64,000 bases of DNA from Segatella copri (GTDB lineage Bacteria > Bacteroidota > Bacteroidia > Bacteroidales > Bacteroidaceae): positions 109,444 to 173,443 of the forward strand of contig NZ_JAHOEA010000001.1 of NCBI RefSeq assembly GCF_019127135.1, written 5' to 3'. A program made the translations under genes and the position numbers. Shown here one piece after another: positions 18,851 to 27,198 of this stretch (positions are counted from its first letter, which is position 1; the number at the start of each line of letters is the position of its first letter). The notes beneath the pieces are model-generated. The model ran no database searches, had not been told where the DNA came from, and saw nothing but the letters and a program-made list of their open reading frames with translations.

Positions 18851-18964
18851 TGCCTTTCCTCAAGCGTTATTGGCGTTTGAAGAATGCGTCATAAGTATCT
18901 GAAAGAAGTAACTGAAGTTGTTCGGAGATACAATAGAAGTTGTTGGAACAGTAAGTATCTCGAA

Positions 18965-19054
18965 GCGCACAACAGTTGATATGCGGTCGCACATCAGCTG
19001 TTGTGCGCTTGTCTTTCAGCTGTTGTGCATGCGTAGAACAGCTGTTGTGCGGCT
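18965..19054. repeat. Inverted and direct repeats of CAGCTGTTGTGC
   Basis: GCGCACAACAGTTGAT (18965-18980) and ATCAGCTGTTGTGCGC (18993-19008) form a 16-bp stem with one G-U pair and a 12-base loop. Two more copies of CAGCTGTTGTGC follow at 19018-19029 and 19039-19050, the last followed by GGCTTTTT. The later copies could swap partners with the first arm. Confidence 0.85.
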
Positions 19055-19304
19055 TTTTAATGGCAATTCTTATTGATTGTCTTTATTAATCAAGTTGACG
19101 ACTACTTTTACCATTACATCTTTTTCCTCAGTTCTTCTTTTTGATGAAATTTGCGAAAGATTGAAATGGAAGGAATGTTTTGTTTTTGATTACTTCCAGA
19201 TTAAATATCAGGACTAGTCTTAGGTTAAGGATATGTATAGTATGTTATGTTCTTCCTATACCTTTTGTTAAATCCGGGAATAATCTTGTTGAATTCAAGA
19301 AAAA

Positions 19305-19340
19305 AAGGTGGAAATGCTTGGTGTTTCCACCTTATTTTAT
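19305..19340 (+). terminator. Hairpin just upstream of the GH3 promoter
   Basis: AAGGTGGAAA (19305-19314) pairs perfectly with TTTCCACCTT (19324-19333), followed by ATTTTATT. The nearest gene end upstream is over 500 bp away. Confidence 0.7.
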
Positions 19341-19348
19341 TATATTTG
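19341..19348 (+). promoter_or_regulatory. GH3 gene -7 box
   Basis: TATATTTG lies about 100 bp before the GH3 start codon, directly behind the hairpin at 19305-19333. It lacks the xylan-type TGAAACA box at the 51-52 bp position, so the GH3 gene is probably outside that regulon. Confidence 0.5.
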
Positions 19349-19449
19349 CAGCAAGTTTTTGAAGAAATGCAGTATTCTCAGGGACTGTATGGAACTGACG
19401 AAACGACTAAAAGAACAGAAAAGTAATAACTAACTAGATAAACGACAAA

Positions 19450-21807
19450 ATGATGAACTACAAGAAATTGGCTCTTACCGTTGCGGCAGGAGCGATGGCA
19501 ACTACAATGATGGCGCAATCTGCACCAAAACTGAATGCCAACAACATCGACGAAGTAATCAAAGCGATGACCTTGGAAGAAAAAGCCCAGATGCTGGTGG
19601 GCGGTGGTAACGATGGATTCGTGGGCAGCGGTGCTATGCTCGGACATCAGAAGAAGTTCGTGCCGGGTGCTGCGGGTACTACTGTAGCCATCCCTCGTCT
19701 CGGCATTCCTACTACCGTTCAGTGTGATGGTCCTGCCGGTGTTCATATCGATGCTCATCGCGAAGGTGACAGCCGTAGCTACTTTGCTACCGGTTTCCCT
19801 ATCGGAACCTGTCTGGCTTCTACCTGGAACACTGACCTGGTGCGCAAGGTGGGTGAGGCTATCGGTAACGAAACCCTGGAGTATGGCTGTGATGTTGTGC
19901 TCGGACCGGGTATGAACCTGCATCGCAATCCGCTCTGTGGCCGTAACTTTGAGTATTATTCTGAAGACCCAATCGTAACGGGTCTTATCGGAACCGCCTT
20001 TGTACAGGGTGTACAGAGTCAGGGCGTGGGTGTAAGTGCCAAGCACTTTGCCGTGAACTCTCAGGAAACTGACCGTACCAAGGTGGATGAGCGATTGAGC
20101 CAGCGTGCTCTCCGTGAGCTGTATCTGAAGGGTTTCGAGATGATGGTTCGCAAGAGCAATCCTTGGACTATCATGTCTGCCTATAATAAGATTAACGGTG
20201 TTTATGCCCAGGGCAACAAGGGACTCTTGACCGATATTCTCCGCAACGACTGGGGATATAAGGGAATCGTGGAGACCGACTGGATTGGTAAGCGTGCCGA
20301 CCTTCCGCTGGAACAGGAAGTTGAGGCTGGCAACGACCTGATGATGCCGGGTTATCCGGCTCAGGTGCAGGATATTGTTGATGCAGTAAAGAATGGCAAG
20401 CTGGATATCAAGGATGTGGACCGCAATGTTCGCCGTATGCTCGAATATATCGTGAAGACTCCTCGATTCAAGGGATATAAATATAGTGGTGAGCCAGACT
20501 TGAAGGCTCATGCAGCTATCACCCGTCAGAGTTCTACCGAGGGTATGGTGCTCCTGAAGAATGATGCTGCTCTTCCTATCCAGGGCTTGAAGACCGTGGC
20601 ACTCTTCGGTGTCAACTCTTACGACTTCATGTCGGGTGGTCTTGGCAGTGGAGCCGTTAATGTAGGCTATTCTGTAGATATGGTTACCGGTTTGAAGAAT
20701 ATCGGTGTGGCAACTACTCCTCAACTTACGGAAATCTATCAGAATTATGTGAAGTATGCCAAGGCTAAGTTAAAGGCAGACAAGAATCCGATGATGTGGT
20801 TCCTGGATCAGGGTCAGCCTAAGCTCGATGAAATCGAGATTACTGAGCGCTGTGTTGCTAACGAGGAGCCAAAGGCAGACGCTGCCATCATCACCATCGG
20901 CCGTCAGGCAGGTGAGGGAATGGATCGCCAGATCAATGGTGAGTTCAACCTCAGTCAGATAGAGCAGGATATGATTTTCCGTGTATCTGATGCTTTCCAT
21001 GCCAAGGGCAAGAAGGTAATTGTCATCATCAACTCTGGTTCTGTGATGGAGACAGCCAGCTGGAGAGACCGTGTGGATGCTATTCTCGTAGCTTGGCAGC
21101 CAGGTATCGAGGGTGGTAACTCTGTAGCTGATATTCTGACCGGTAAGGTAAATCCATCGGGTAAGTTGACCATGACTTGGCCTATCGCTGCTACCGATCA
21201 TCCATCTACTGCCAACTTCGCCAAGGATTACGATATGTACACCTACAAGAATCTGCTGGATTGGAGCAAGGGTAACATCAAGGGTTACGATTATAGCAAC
21301 CACGAGGAGGATATCTACGTAGGTTATCGCTACTTTGATACCTTCAAGAAAAATGTGGCTTATCCTTTCGGTTATGGTTTGAGCTACACTACCTTCGAGT
21401 TTGGCAAGCCATCAGTCAAGGCTAAAGGCAACAATATCGAGGTTAGCGTAACTATCAAGAATACCGGTAAGGTTGCCGGCAAGGAAGTTGCTGAGGTTTA
21501 TGTCACCGCTCCAAAGGGCGCTTACGAGAAGCCAGCCAAGGAGCTCAAGACCTTCGGCAAGACCAAGTTGCTGAATCCAGGTGAGAGCCAGACATTGAAG
21601 ATGACCCTCGAAAAGCGCGATCTTGCCAGCTTCGATGAGGCCAACAGCCAGTGGAAGGTAGATGCAGGTAACTATCTCTTTAAGGTAGGTAGTGACGTAG
21701 AGAACATCAAGGGTACTGCTACATTGAAGGTATCTGAATACACCGAGAAGACAAGCAATGCCTGCGCTCCTAAGGTTCAGTTGAACTATCTGAAGCAGAA
21801 TAAATAA
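19450..21807 (+). CDS. GH3 beta-glucosidase / beta-xylosidase
   Basis: Exo-acting glycosidase of 785 residues with a signal peptide ending near TMMAQ. The GH3 N-terminal barrel has the motif KHFAVNSQETDR and the nucleophile Asp in VETDWIG (about 277). The alpha/beta sandwich domain and a C-terminal fibronectin-III-like domain (from about 660: KNTGKVAGKEVAEVYV) are all present, so the gene is intact. Gluco- versus xylo-specificity cannot be read from these motifs. The start could also be the next codon (MM at the N terminus). It is a single-gene unit with its own promoter and a strong terminator. Confidence 0.93.
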   Translation: MMNYKKLALTVAAGAMATTMMAQSAPKLNANNIDEVIKAMTLEEKAQMLVGGGNDGFVGSGAMLGHQKKFVPGAAGTTVAIPRLGIPTTVQCDGPAGVHIDAHREGDSRSYFATGFPIGTCLASTWNTDLVRKVGEAIGNETLEYGCDVVLGPGMNLHRNPLCGRNFEYYSEDPIVTGLIGTAFVQGVQSQGVGVSAKHFAVNSQETDRTKVDERLSQRALRELYLKGFEMMVRKSNPWTIMSAYNKINGVYAQGNKGLLTDILRNDWGYKGIVETDWIGKRADLPLEQEVEAGNDLMMPGYPAQVQDIVDAVKNGKLDIKDVDRNVRRMLEYIVKTPRFKGYKYSGEPDLKAHAAITRQSSTEGMVLLKNDAALPIQGLKTVALFGVNSYDFMSGGLGSGAVNVGYSVDMVTGLKNIGVATTPQLTEIYQNYVKYAKAKLKADKNPMMWFLDQGQPKLDEIEITERCVANEEPKADAAIITIGRQAGEGMDRQINGEFNLSQIEQDMIFRVSDAFHAKGKKVIVIINSGSVMETASWRDRVDAILVAWQPGIEGGNSVADILTGKVNPSGKLTMTWPIAATDHPSTANFAKDYDMYTYKNLLDWSKGNIKGYDYSNHEEDIYVGYRYFDTFKKNVAYPFGYGLSYTTFEFGKPSVKAKGNNIEVSVTIKNTGKVAGKEVAEVYVTAPKGAYEKPAKELKTFGKTKLLNPGESQTLKMTLEKRDLASFDEANSQWKVDAGNYLFKVGSDVENIKGTATLKVSEYTEKTSNACAPKVQLNYLKQNK

Positions 21808-21842
21808 TTCGTGGTTTGTGCAAAATGAAATAGATTAAACAG

Positions 21843-21882
21843 AAACGCCTCTATCTCAGAAAAAGAGATAGAGGCGTTTTTA
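21843..21882 (+). terminator. Intrinsic terminator after the GH3 gene
   Basis: AAACGCCTCTATCTC (21843-21857) pairs perfectly with 21865-21879, followed by T-rich sequence. The A-run before it could let it work for the minus strand too. Confidence 0.92.
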
Positions 21883-21940
21883 TTGTAATTCCGTTGTAAG
21901 GAATAGACCACACAGCGCACGCAGATAGTTCGCTTTTATT

Positions 21941-23035
21941 CTAGCATAGTTCGCTTACCTCTTCGTAGATTTCGCGGCATTTCTTTTCCTTCATTTTATT
22001 CTTTACGCCAACGGCTATCATATCCTCTACGGTCGGATGCCCAGTTCCATTTACAGATGTTGCGTGTTCACCATTATATCCCTCGGTGCAATGGGTGAGG
22101 TCGTAGGCAGGAGCTAAATGCCAGTGCCATTTGCCATCGCTCTCTTTCTGAACCAAGAAAGAGAAGTTCTTGCAGTGGTCGTCCTTGTTGTCCATTATAT
22201 AATTAAAAACCATACGGCGGAACATCTCTTCTACATCCTCTTGGCTCTGAGTAAGATAACCTGTAAGTGCCAAAAGGTTAAGGTAATCGAGAATGGGGTT
22301 GGTAAGGGAAACGTTGAGCAAGGCTCCAGCTGTGGCTACGTGAATGCGTTCGCCTGTTGGAGAAATGTCGAAGCGACGGCAGGCAAAATACTTGTTGTTT
22401 ACCAGTTTGAAGTCGGGTACTTGGATACCACATTGCTTGGCTATCTCATTATAATGATACTCTTGCTTTCCCATATCTTGTGGGTCATAGGTATGGCGAA
22501 ACTTGACCAACCAATGACCATCCTCATTTGTGAAAATGGCTTTCGGGCGACAACCGCCACTATTACCACTATTATATAATAATAATCCTGCGTCATTATC
22601 CTGTTGCTCCTTCAATACTTCCAAGGCTTTGGCTTGTAAAAGGTCAAAGTCATCAATCTCGTGTCCAGTCTGGATAGAAGTTATAGGTTCGTAGGTCAAT
22701 GCCCCCATACCTCCATTGCCCACGATGCTCAGTCGGTCAAGAGCAGATAGCTCAAAGTCGTTGATACCCTCTTTTAGCAAGGCTTTATGCAATAGGTATC
22801 TACCATATCCATCGGGTAGGCTGTCTTCGAAGATGCCAAAGTTCCCGTTGAAAGGGGTGGCTTTGGCAATGAAAAGACCAGGCTTCAGTGGCAATTCCAG
22901 CGGAGATATACTAAAGCCAGATGCCAACCACTGATTGTCATATTCGAAGGTGCATACCTTTCCATCGGCACTCAATGACAGTGTGCCGACTTTCTCCTGG
23001 TGATATTTCACGGCTAAAGATTCTATATGTTTCAT
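21941..23035 (-). CDS. hipA: HipA-family Ser/Thr kinase toxin
   Basis: Toxin kinase of a type II toxin-antitoxin pair; the E. coli relative phosphorylates glutamyl-tRNA synthetase. It has 364 residues, shorter than E. coli HipA (440). The N-terminal HipA subdomain includes the typical FEDSLPDGYGR. The Gly/Ser-rich loop GNSGGCRPKA (near 158) corresponds to the phosphorylated loop. The catalytic stretch NKDDHCKNFSF (near 285) and the metal-binding YDL (near 312) are intact, so an active kinase is expected. Its ATG overlaps the end of the antitoxin gene by 4 bp. Target in this organism unknown. Confidence 0.9.
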   Translation of the reverse strand: MKHIESLAVKYHQEKVGTLSLSADGKVCTFEYDNQWLASGFSISPLELPLKPGLFIAKATPFNGNFGIFEDSLPDGYGRYLLHKALLKEGINDFELSALDRLSIVGNGGMGALTYEPITSIQTGHEIDDFDLLQAKALEVLKEQQDNDAGLLLYNSGNSGGCRPKAIFTNEDGHWLVKFRHTYDPQDMGKQEYHYNEIAKQCGIQVPDFKLVNNKYFACRRFDISPTGERIHVATAGALLNVSLTNPILDYLNLLALTGYLTQSQEDVEEMFRRMVFNYIMDNKDDHCKNFSFLVQKESDGKWHWHLAPAYDLTHCTEGYNGEHATSVNGTGHPTVEDMIAVGVKNKMKEKKCREIYEEVSELC

Positions 23036-23370
23036 TGTCTGTAAGCCTTTTTCTTGTTAGCGTTTCTTTTTATCTGTTGCAACTCCTCCATGGTGGAGTA
23101 CTTGGGTTGCGAGAAGACGTTCTTGATTTCTGATGTGTATTCCAAAGCTATGGCGATACCTATCAGATTTTTGAGGGAGATGAGGCCCTTTTGTTCGAAT
23201 CTGGTGATGTTGCTGACGGCAACGCCTGACTTGTCTGCCACTTGCTCACGTGTCAGATTCTTCTCTATTCTTCGTTTTCTGAAGTCGTTTGCCATCTCCT
23301 TTGCAATCTCATCAGGATTGTCGTGGAGGTAGTTATCTAATATTGCTAATATATTATTCGTTTCTTGCAT
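23032..23370 (-). CDS. hipB: HipB-like Xre-family antitoxin
   Basis: DNA-binding antitoxin of 112 residues. The helix-turn-helix of the Xre type lies at about 39-62 (LTREQVADKSGVAVSNITRFE). The lysine-rich C-terminal tail after SQPKYSTMEEL could be the part that contacts HipA, though this is a guess. It is first in the operon and overlaps hipA by 4 bp. It should repress its own promoter: a perfect palindrome lies between the -7 box and the start codon. Confidence 0.9.
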   Translation of the reverse strand: MQETNNILAILDNYLHDNPDEIAKEMANDFRKRRIEKNLTREQVADKSGVAVSNITRFEQKGLISLKNLIGIAIALEYTSEIKNVFSQPKYSTMEELQQIKRNANKKKAYRQ

Positions 23371-23379
23371 AATTATGGG

Positions 23380-23436
23380 GATAATAACAAGATATTATCA
23401 GTTGCAAAGATACAAAAAATAATATTATGTTCCAAA
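23380..23436 (-). promoter_or_regulatory. hipBA promoter and likely HipB operator
   Basis: On the minus strand, TTTG (23433-23436) and TATCTTTG (23405-23412) are spaced by 20 bp. The palindrome GATAATA-n6-TATTATC (23380-23399) lies between the -7 box and the start codon (23370), where a bound antitoxin would block transcription. Confidence 0.7.
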
Positions 23437-23494
23437 TAAAAATCAACTAAAAAGTCAAAATCCCTTATAACCTTGTCTTTTATCCTTAAAAGCA

Positions 23495-23530
23495 AAGAAC
23501 TCCCGTCTCTTTTTTGAGATGGGAGTTCTT
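23495..23530 (-). terminator. Hairpin terminator after the barrel-protein gene
   Basis: AAGAACTCCCGTCTC (23495-23509) and 23516-23530 form a 15-bp stem with one G-U pair. It begins directly after the stop codon at 23533. Confidence 0.8.
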
Positions 23531-23532
23531 GT

Positions 23533-26043
23533 TTAAAAGGAATACTGGGCGGAAATCATCAGTTCGCGAGGGCGAAGATGATAGCTGTCGGTCAATGTAC
23601 TGATGCCGCTATAGATGGTTTCCATATAGTTCTTCTTGTTGAAAAGGTTTCGAAGCTCTGCTGAAAGGCGGAGCTTTTTCATTCTCCATACTGCCGAGGC
23701 ATCGCCAAGGAGGGTGTTAAGATGGCTGCCCTCTTGCAGTTCATTGCGATAATGTACGAGCGAGAAGGAGAGGTCCACATGGCTGATGGTAGCGGTGGCA
23801 GATACGCTTTGGCGCCAATTAAATAACGATGACTTCGCCATTTTTTGACGTTTCGAGTTGTAAAAAGAGAATTCTCCCTCATAGCTAAAGGCACACCAGG
23901 ACGGCGAGAAGTCGATGCTAGGCTTCACAGTATAGTTGTCTGCGGTGTAGCTGATGGCTTTGCCGCTGCTGTATTGCTCACCCTTGCTGTAGTTGTAACT
24001 GCCCTCCAGTCGGGTCTTAAGATGAAGGTCGTAGAAGCCCTTCGATATGTAGAGTGATGCCCCTAGGTTGTTGCTCTTGCTGTCCTGCTTATATAATGAG
24101 GTATAGTATTTGCCATCCTCGATGCGTAGATCGGATGCCGTGTTCATCCAGTTTTTGCTGGCATTGACCGATGCGCTGAAGAAGATTTCCTTGATAGGGC
24201 GCTTGTAGTCGTAACTCAACTTGCCATAAAGAGAACGAGTTATCGGAATGATGTCGCTCGAAGCGTACCAAGAGCGATAACTTTGACGATATTGCTTCAT
24301 GGCGTAGTTGGTGGCATTGCCTGTTCCTGTAATGTATCCTGTGTAGATAGTCAACTCTCTACGGAAATCCAATTTCTTATATAAGTAAAGGTAGGGTGAT
24401 ATGGTAAGTAGAGTTTTCTGTGGATAGGTGAAGCGTTCCCAGATGAAATCGGGAGAGAACGACATACGGAACGTCTCGGTCTTGTATTGCCAGTAAGGGG
24501 TGAACTTCCCTGTGATGTTAAGACTGTTTTTTCCGATTTCATCGCTTCTTTTCTGATATTTTGCATAGATGTTGTTGAGGTCGATACTCATTCTATATTC
24601 CTGTGTCCAGTGGAAGCGATTCCTCATCCACTGTAAGGCGTGGGCTGTATGCCAAAGGTTGGTGCGGATGCGATTCCGCTCTTCGTTAACGTAGAGGTCC
24701 GCCACACCATGGTGATAGTCGGCAGTGCTACGCCAAGAGAGTTGACTTTTCTTGAAGACGAAGAGACGGTAGATACTTGCCGAGAGGTCGAGCTTTGGGA
24801 TGCGGACACGTTGAGTAAGCGTGTCGTTGATGTTTGACAAACCGTCGCTTTGTGCTGTGCTGAGGCTGATGCTCTCGTTGCCATAATGCTCAGCCTTGTT
24901 TACCTTGTTCTCCCATTGCATATTGAAGGCATCGCTGATCATCGTCTTTTGGTTGTGCTCCGTGGTAACTGTGGGAGCTTCGCCGCCGAGGTCGTAGATA
25001 CTCATGTTCTCTCGCTCTTGTCTGGTTACCGTACGAAGATAGTTGGCTTCTATGCGAGTCTCTGCATCGTCCTTGTTCTTCTTGATATGGTTGATGGAGT
25101 ATTTTTGCGAGGTGTTAAAGCGCAGGCGTTCTTCGTCGATAGGAGCGTCAAGCGATGGTGCTGATATCCATGATGGAAGGGAGGCAGGAGCCAGACGATT
25201 GCTGTAAGATGCGAGTTGGTTAAGTGCATAGCCGAGATTTTTGCCTGTTCTGTCGTATTCTGCATCATACATTATCTGTTTCTTCTTGCCAATTTGCATG
25301 ATATTGATGCTTCCGCCTACGTGGGACGGATGCCCTACGAGCATGTAAGGCTTGAGGGTGGGCATCAGTTTGTTGCGAGCACTGTCTTTCAGGGCGATGT
25401 TCATCGCTACATTATCCGTAAAGGTCTTGTTCTGGAGCGCCTTGATAGGCTGGTCATGCTCGATGACTTCGGCCTTTTTCACATCTTTTGCCTTGATGTT
25501 CTCCTCTAGTTGGTTATATTTGCCACCGGTCAGGTCGAGACCTTCCACAGTGAATCGGTTGATGGGTTTACCATTGTAGTTGATACGACCATTCTTCTCT
25601 ATATCCACGCCTGGCAGTTTTTTCAGTACATCTTTCAGTGAGTTATCTCGTTCGTTGGCAAAGCGGGTGAGGTCGAAAGATATGGTGTCTCGACCTGTGA
25701 TGCGAGAGCCTTTTACTTGTACTTCCTTCAAGACAAAAGCTGTTGAAGTCATACTGATGATGGTTTCTTTTCCCGATGAAACCGCCGTTTTTTGCTTTTT
25801 ATAGCCCATATAGGTAGCTTGTAGCATATCGCTGGCTTGCTTTTGTGCTATGGGAATCAGGAAAGTTCCGTCTTCCTTGCTGCGTGTAAACTTCAAGGGC
25901 TTTCCATTGCGCAGCAGAATAACTGATACGTTGGCCAGGCGGTTGTGTGTAAGTGAATCTTCCACATAACCGCTAATCTTCTCTTGGGCAAACGCATGGT
26001 ACGCCACGAACAGAATAGTGAAAAGAACTATTATTTTCTTCAT
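23533..26043 (-). CDS. Outer-membrane beta-barrel protein with carboxypeptidase-like regulatory and plug domains
   Basis: TonB-receptor-like protein of 836 residues. A signal peptide (about 1-19, ending AFAQ) is followed by a carboxypeptidase-regulatory-like domain (about 22-105) and a plug-like part with LKDVLKKLPGVDIEKNGRINYNGKPINRFTVEGLD (given in part). A long barrel follows that is rich in aromatic strand ends and finishes ISAQYSF. There is no evident TonB box of the SusC type and no SusD neighbour. It lies 87 bp after a GLPGLI gene on the same strand, so the two are probably co-transcribed. Ligand unknown. Confidence 0.82.
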   Translation of the reverse strand: MKKIIVLFTILFVAYHAFAQEKISGYVEDSLTHNRLANVSVILLRNGKPLKFTRSKEDGTFLIPIAQKQASDMLQATYMGYKKQKTAVSSGKETIISMTSTAFVLKEVQVKGSRITGRDTISFDLTRFANERDNSLKDVLKKLPGVDIEKNGRINYNGKPINRFTVEGLDLTGGKYNQLEENIKAKDVKKAEVIEHDQPIKALQNKTFTDNVAMNIALKDSARNKLMPTLKPYMLVGHPSHVGGSINIMQIGKKKQIMYDAEYDRTGKNLGYALNQLASYSNRLAPASLPSWISAPSLDAPIDEERLRFNTSQKYSINHIKKNKDDAETRIEANYLRTVTRQERENMSIYDLGGEAPTVTTEHNQKTMISDAFNMQWENKVNKAEHYGNESISLSTAQSDGLSNINDTLTQRVRIPKLDLSASIYRLFVFKKSQLSWRSTADYHHGVADLYVNEERNRIRTNLWHTAHALQWMRNRFHWTQEYRMSIDLNNIYAKYQKRSDEIGKNSLNITGKFTPYWQYKTETFRMSFSPDFIWERFTYPQKTLLTISPYLYLYKKLDFRRELTIYTGYITGTGNATNYAMKQYRQSYRSWYASSDIIPITRSLYGKLSYDYKRPIKEIFFSASVNASKNWMNTASDLRIEDGKYYTSLYKQDSKSNNLGASLYISKGFYDLHLKTRLEGSYNYSKGEQYSSGKAISYTADNYTVKPSIDFSPSWCAFSYEGEFSFYNSKRQKMAKSSLFNWRQSVSATATISHVDLSFSLVHYRNELQEGSHLNTLLGDASAVWRMKKLRLSAELRNLFNKKNYMETIYSGISTLTDSYHLRPRELMISAQYSF

Positions 26044-26130
26044 CTTTTTTCTCTCTTTTCTATTTTACCTTAGACACTTATCTTGCTGATGTCTTTAAGA
26101 CGCTTGTCTGGCAAAAAAGTAAACTGCTAA

Positions 26131-26994
26131 TTATCTTTCAATCGGATTGTATGGCTCAGCACGCTTGGAATGCTTCAGGATATTTCCTTTTTCATCCTTG
26201 ATCTTTACAATTGCAGCATACTTGGCATCTTGAAGCAGATAGCCGATAGGGTCGGCATAGTATTTCTTGTAAATGGAGGTCAATGATTTGCGGTCGATAG
26301 GCTCGAATGTCTTACCTTTATAATAGATAGGTGTGGAGCCTTTGTCTGTAGTGAGTCCTACAGCCGTAAATCCATAATCGTTCTCGGAGTCGTGAGCCTT
26401 GAGTATCAATCCCGGCAGTCCGCTCAGTTTCCAGGGACCATTGTCAATAGGGATGTCTTCCGTATACCAAGCTATCCATGTTCTACCCTTAAACTTGGCA
26501 ATTGCCTGGTGGCACTCGTATCCGCAGATGGTGTCGATGCTGTCTGTGAGTTGCCAGTCTATCGGTTCCATCGGCTCTATGCACACATATCTGTCGGCAG
26601 CAAAGAAATCGAGATAGGCAGTCTTGCCCGGTTCTGGATAGTTCTTATATACTTTCCAATTAATCTGTCCGCCATTACCGGAGAAATTGACAGGTATTCC
26701 TTTTGCCATATTCGCAGAGATGGTAGAGTCTCTTTGGAATATCGGATAACTGTAGAATGCGGAGTACTTATTGCCAATCTGCAAGAGCATTTTCTCTTCG
26801 ATGCGGCCAATGATGGTGTCGGTCTTGGTATATTTCTTTTCGTAAATATACTCGGCATCATATACTACCTGATACTTTACCTGATCAATGGAATCTCCCA
26901 TGCCAATGCTTGATTCATCGAACAGGTTTACTGTTTGCGCTTGGAGCATGCAAGCATATAATGCAAGCCATGCCATCAATAATACCTTTTTCAT
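26131..26994 (-). CDS. GLPGLI family protein
   Basis: Exported protein of 287 residues with a signal peptide ending near LQAQ. The name-giving motif is present as LSGLPGLILKA (near 195), preceded by the Trp-rich stretch AWYTEDIPIDNGPWK typical of the family. Its function is not established; the family is restricted to Bacteroidota and often lies next to an outer-membrane barrel protein, as here. It is first in a two-gene unit on the minus strand, divergent from a membrane-bound regulator. Confidence 0.9.
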   Translation of the reverse strand: MKKVLLMAWLALYACMLQAQTVNLFDESSIGMGDSIDQVKYQVVYDAEYIYEKKYTKTDTIIGRIEEKMLLQIGNKYSAFYSYPIFQRDSTISANMAKGIPVNFSGNGGQINWKVYKNYPEPGKTAYLDFFAADRYVCIEPMEPIDWQLTDSIDTICGYECHQAIAKFKGRTWIAWYTEDIPIDNGPWKLSGLPGLILKAHDSENDYGFTAVGLTTDKGSTPIYYKGKTFEPIDRKSLTSIYKKYYADPIGYLLQDAKYAAIVKIKDEKGNILKHSKRAEPYNPIER

Positions 26995-27047
26995 AATCTT
27001 CGTCTTTTTTATTCATTATTTTATCTGTTTCATTCGTTTTTGTGATG

Positions 27048-27171
27048 CAAAAGTACTGAGATTATCCGATGAAATCGATGATTTCTGTTACTGAGTTATT
27101 ACTTTTGCTTCTTTTCGCCTATTATTATTTTATTACTCTTGCCTTTGTTTACGGATTTTTCAGTAACTTTG
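27048..27171. promoter_or_regulatory. Divergent promoter region between the GLPGLI gene and the regulator gene
   Basis: The minus-strand -7 box TACTTTTG is at 27048-27055 (for GLPGLI). The plus-strand -7 box TAACTTTG is at 27164-27171 (for the regulator), with another possible one at 27100-27107. Between them is the perfect palindrome GAAATCGATGATTTC (27071-27085), a candidate operator. Confidence 0.5.
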
Positions 27172-27198
27172 CCGTCAAATTCAAAAGATCAGGAATGT

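Larger units (their letters stand above)
18788..19340. other. Long repeat-rich non-coding block
   Basis: About 550 bases without a convincing gene between trmB and the GH3 promoter. It contains a 22-bp tandem repeat, an array of direct and inverted CAGCTGTTGTGC motifs, and a closing hairpin. The one 60-codon frame (19180-19362) reads across the hairpin and promoter and is not believable as a gene. Confidence 0.6.

Noticed and set aside
19180..19362. A 60-codon gene before the GH3 gene
   Set aside because: It reads through the hairpin at 19305-19333 and the -7 box, has no ribosome-binding context and no recognisable product.
19378..20724. A 448-codon minus-strand frame opposite the GH3 gene
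   Set aside because: Antisense to the catalytic domain of a well-supported GH3 enzyme; no domain recognised.
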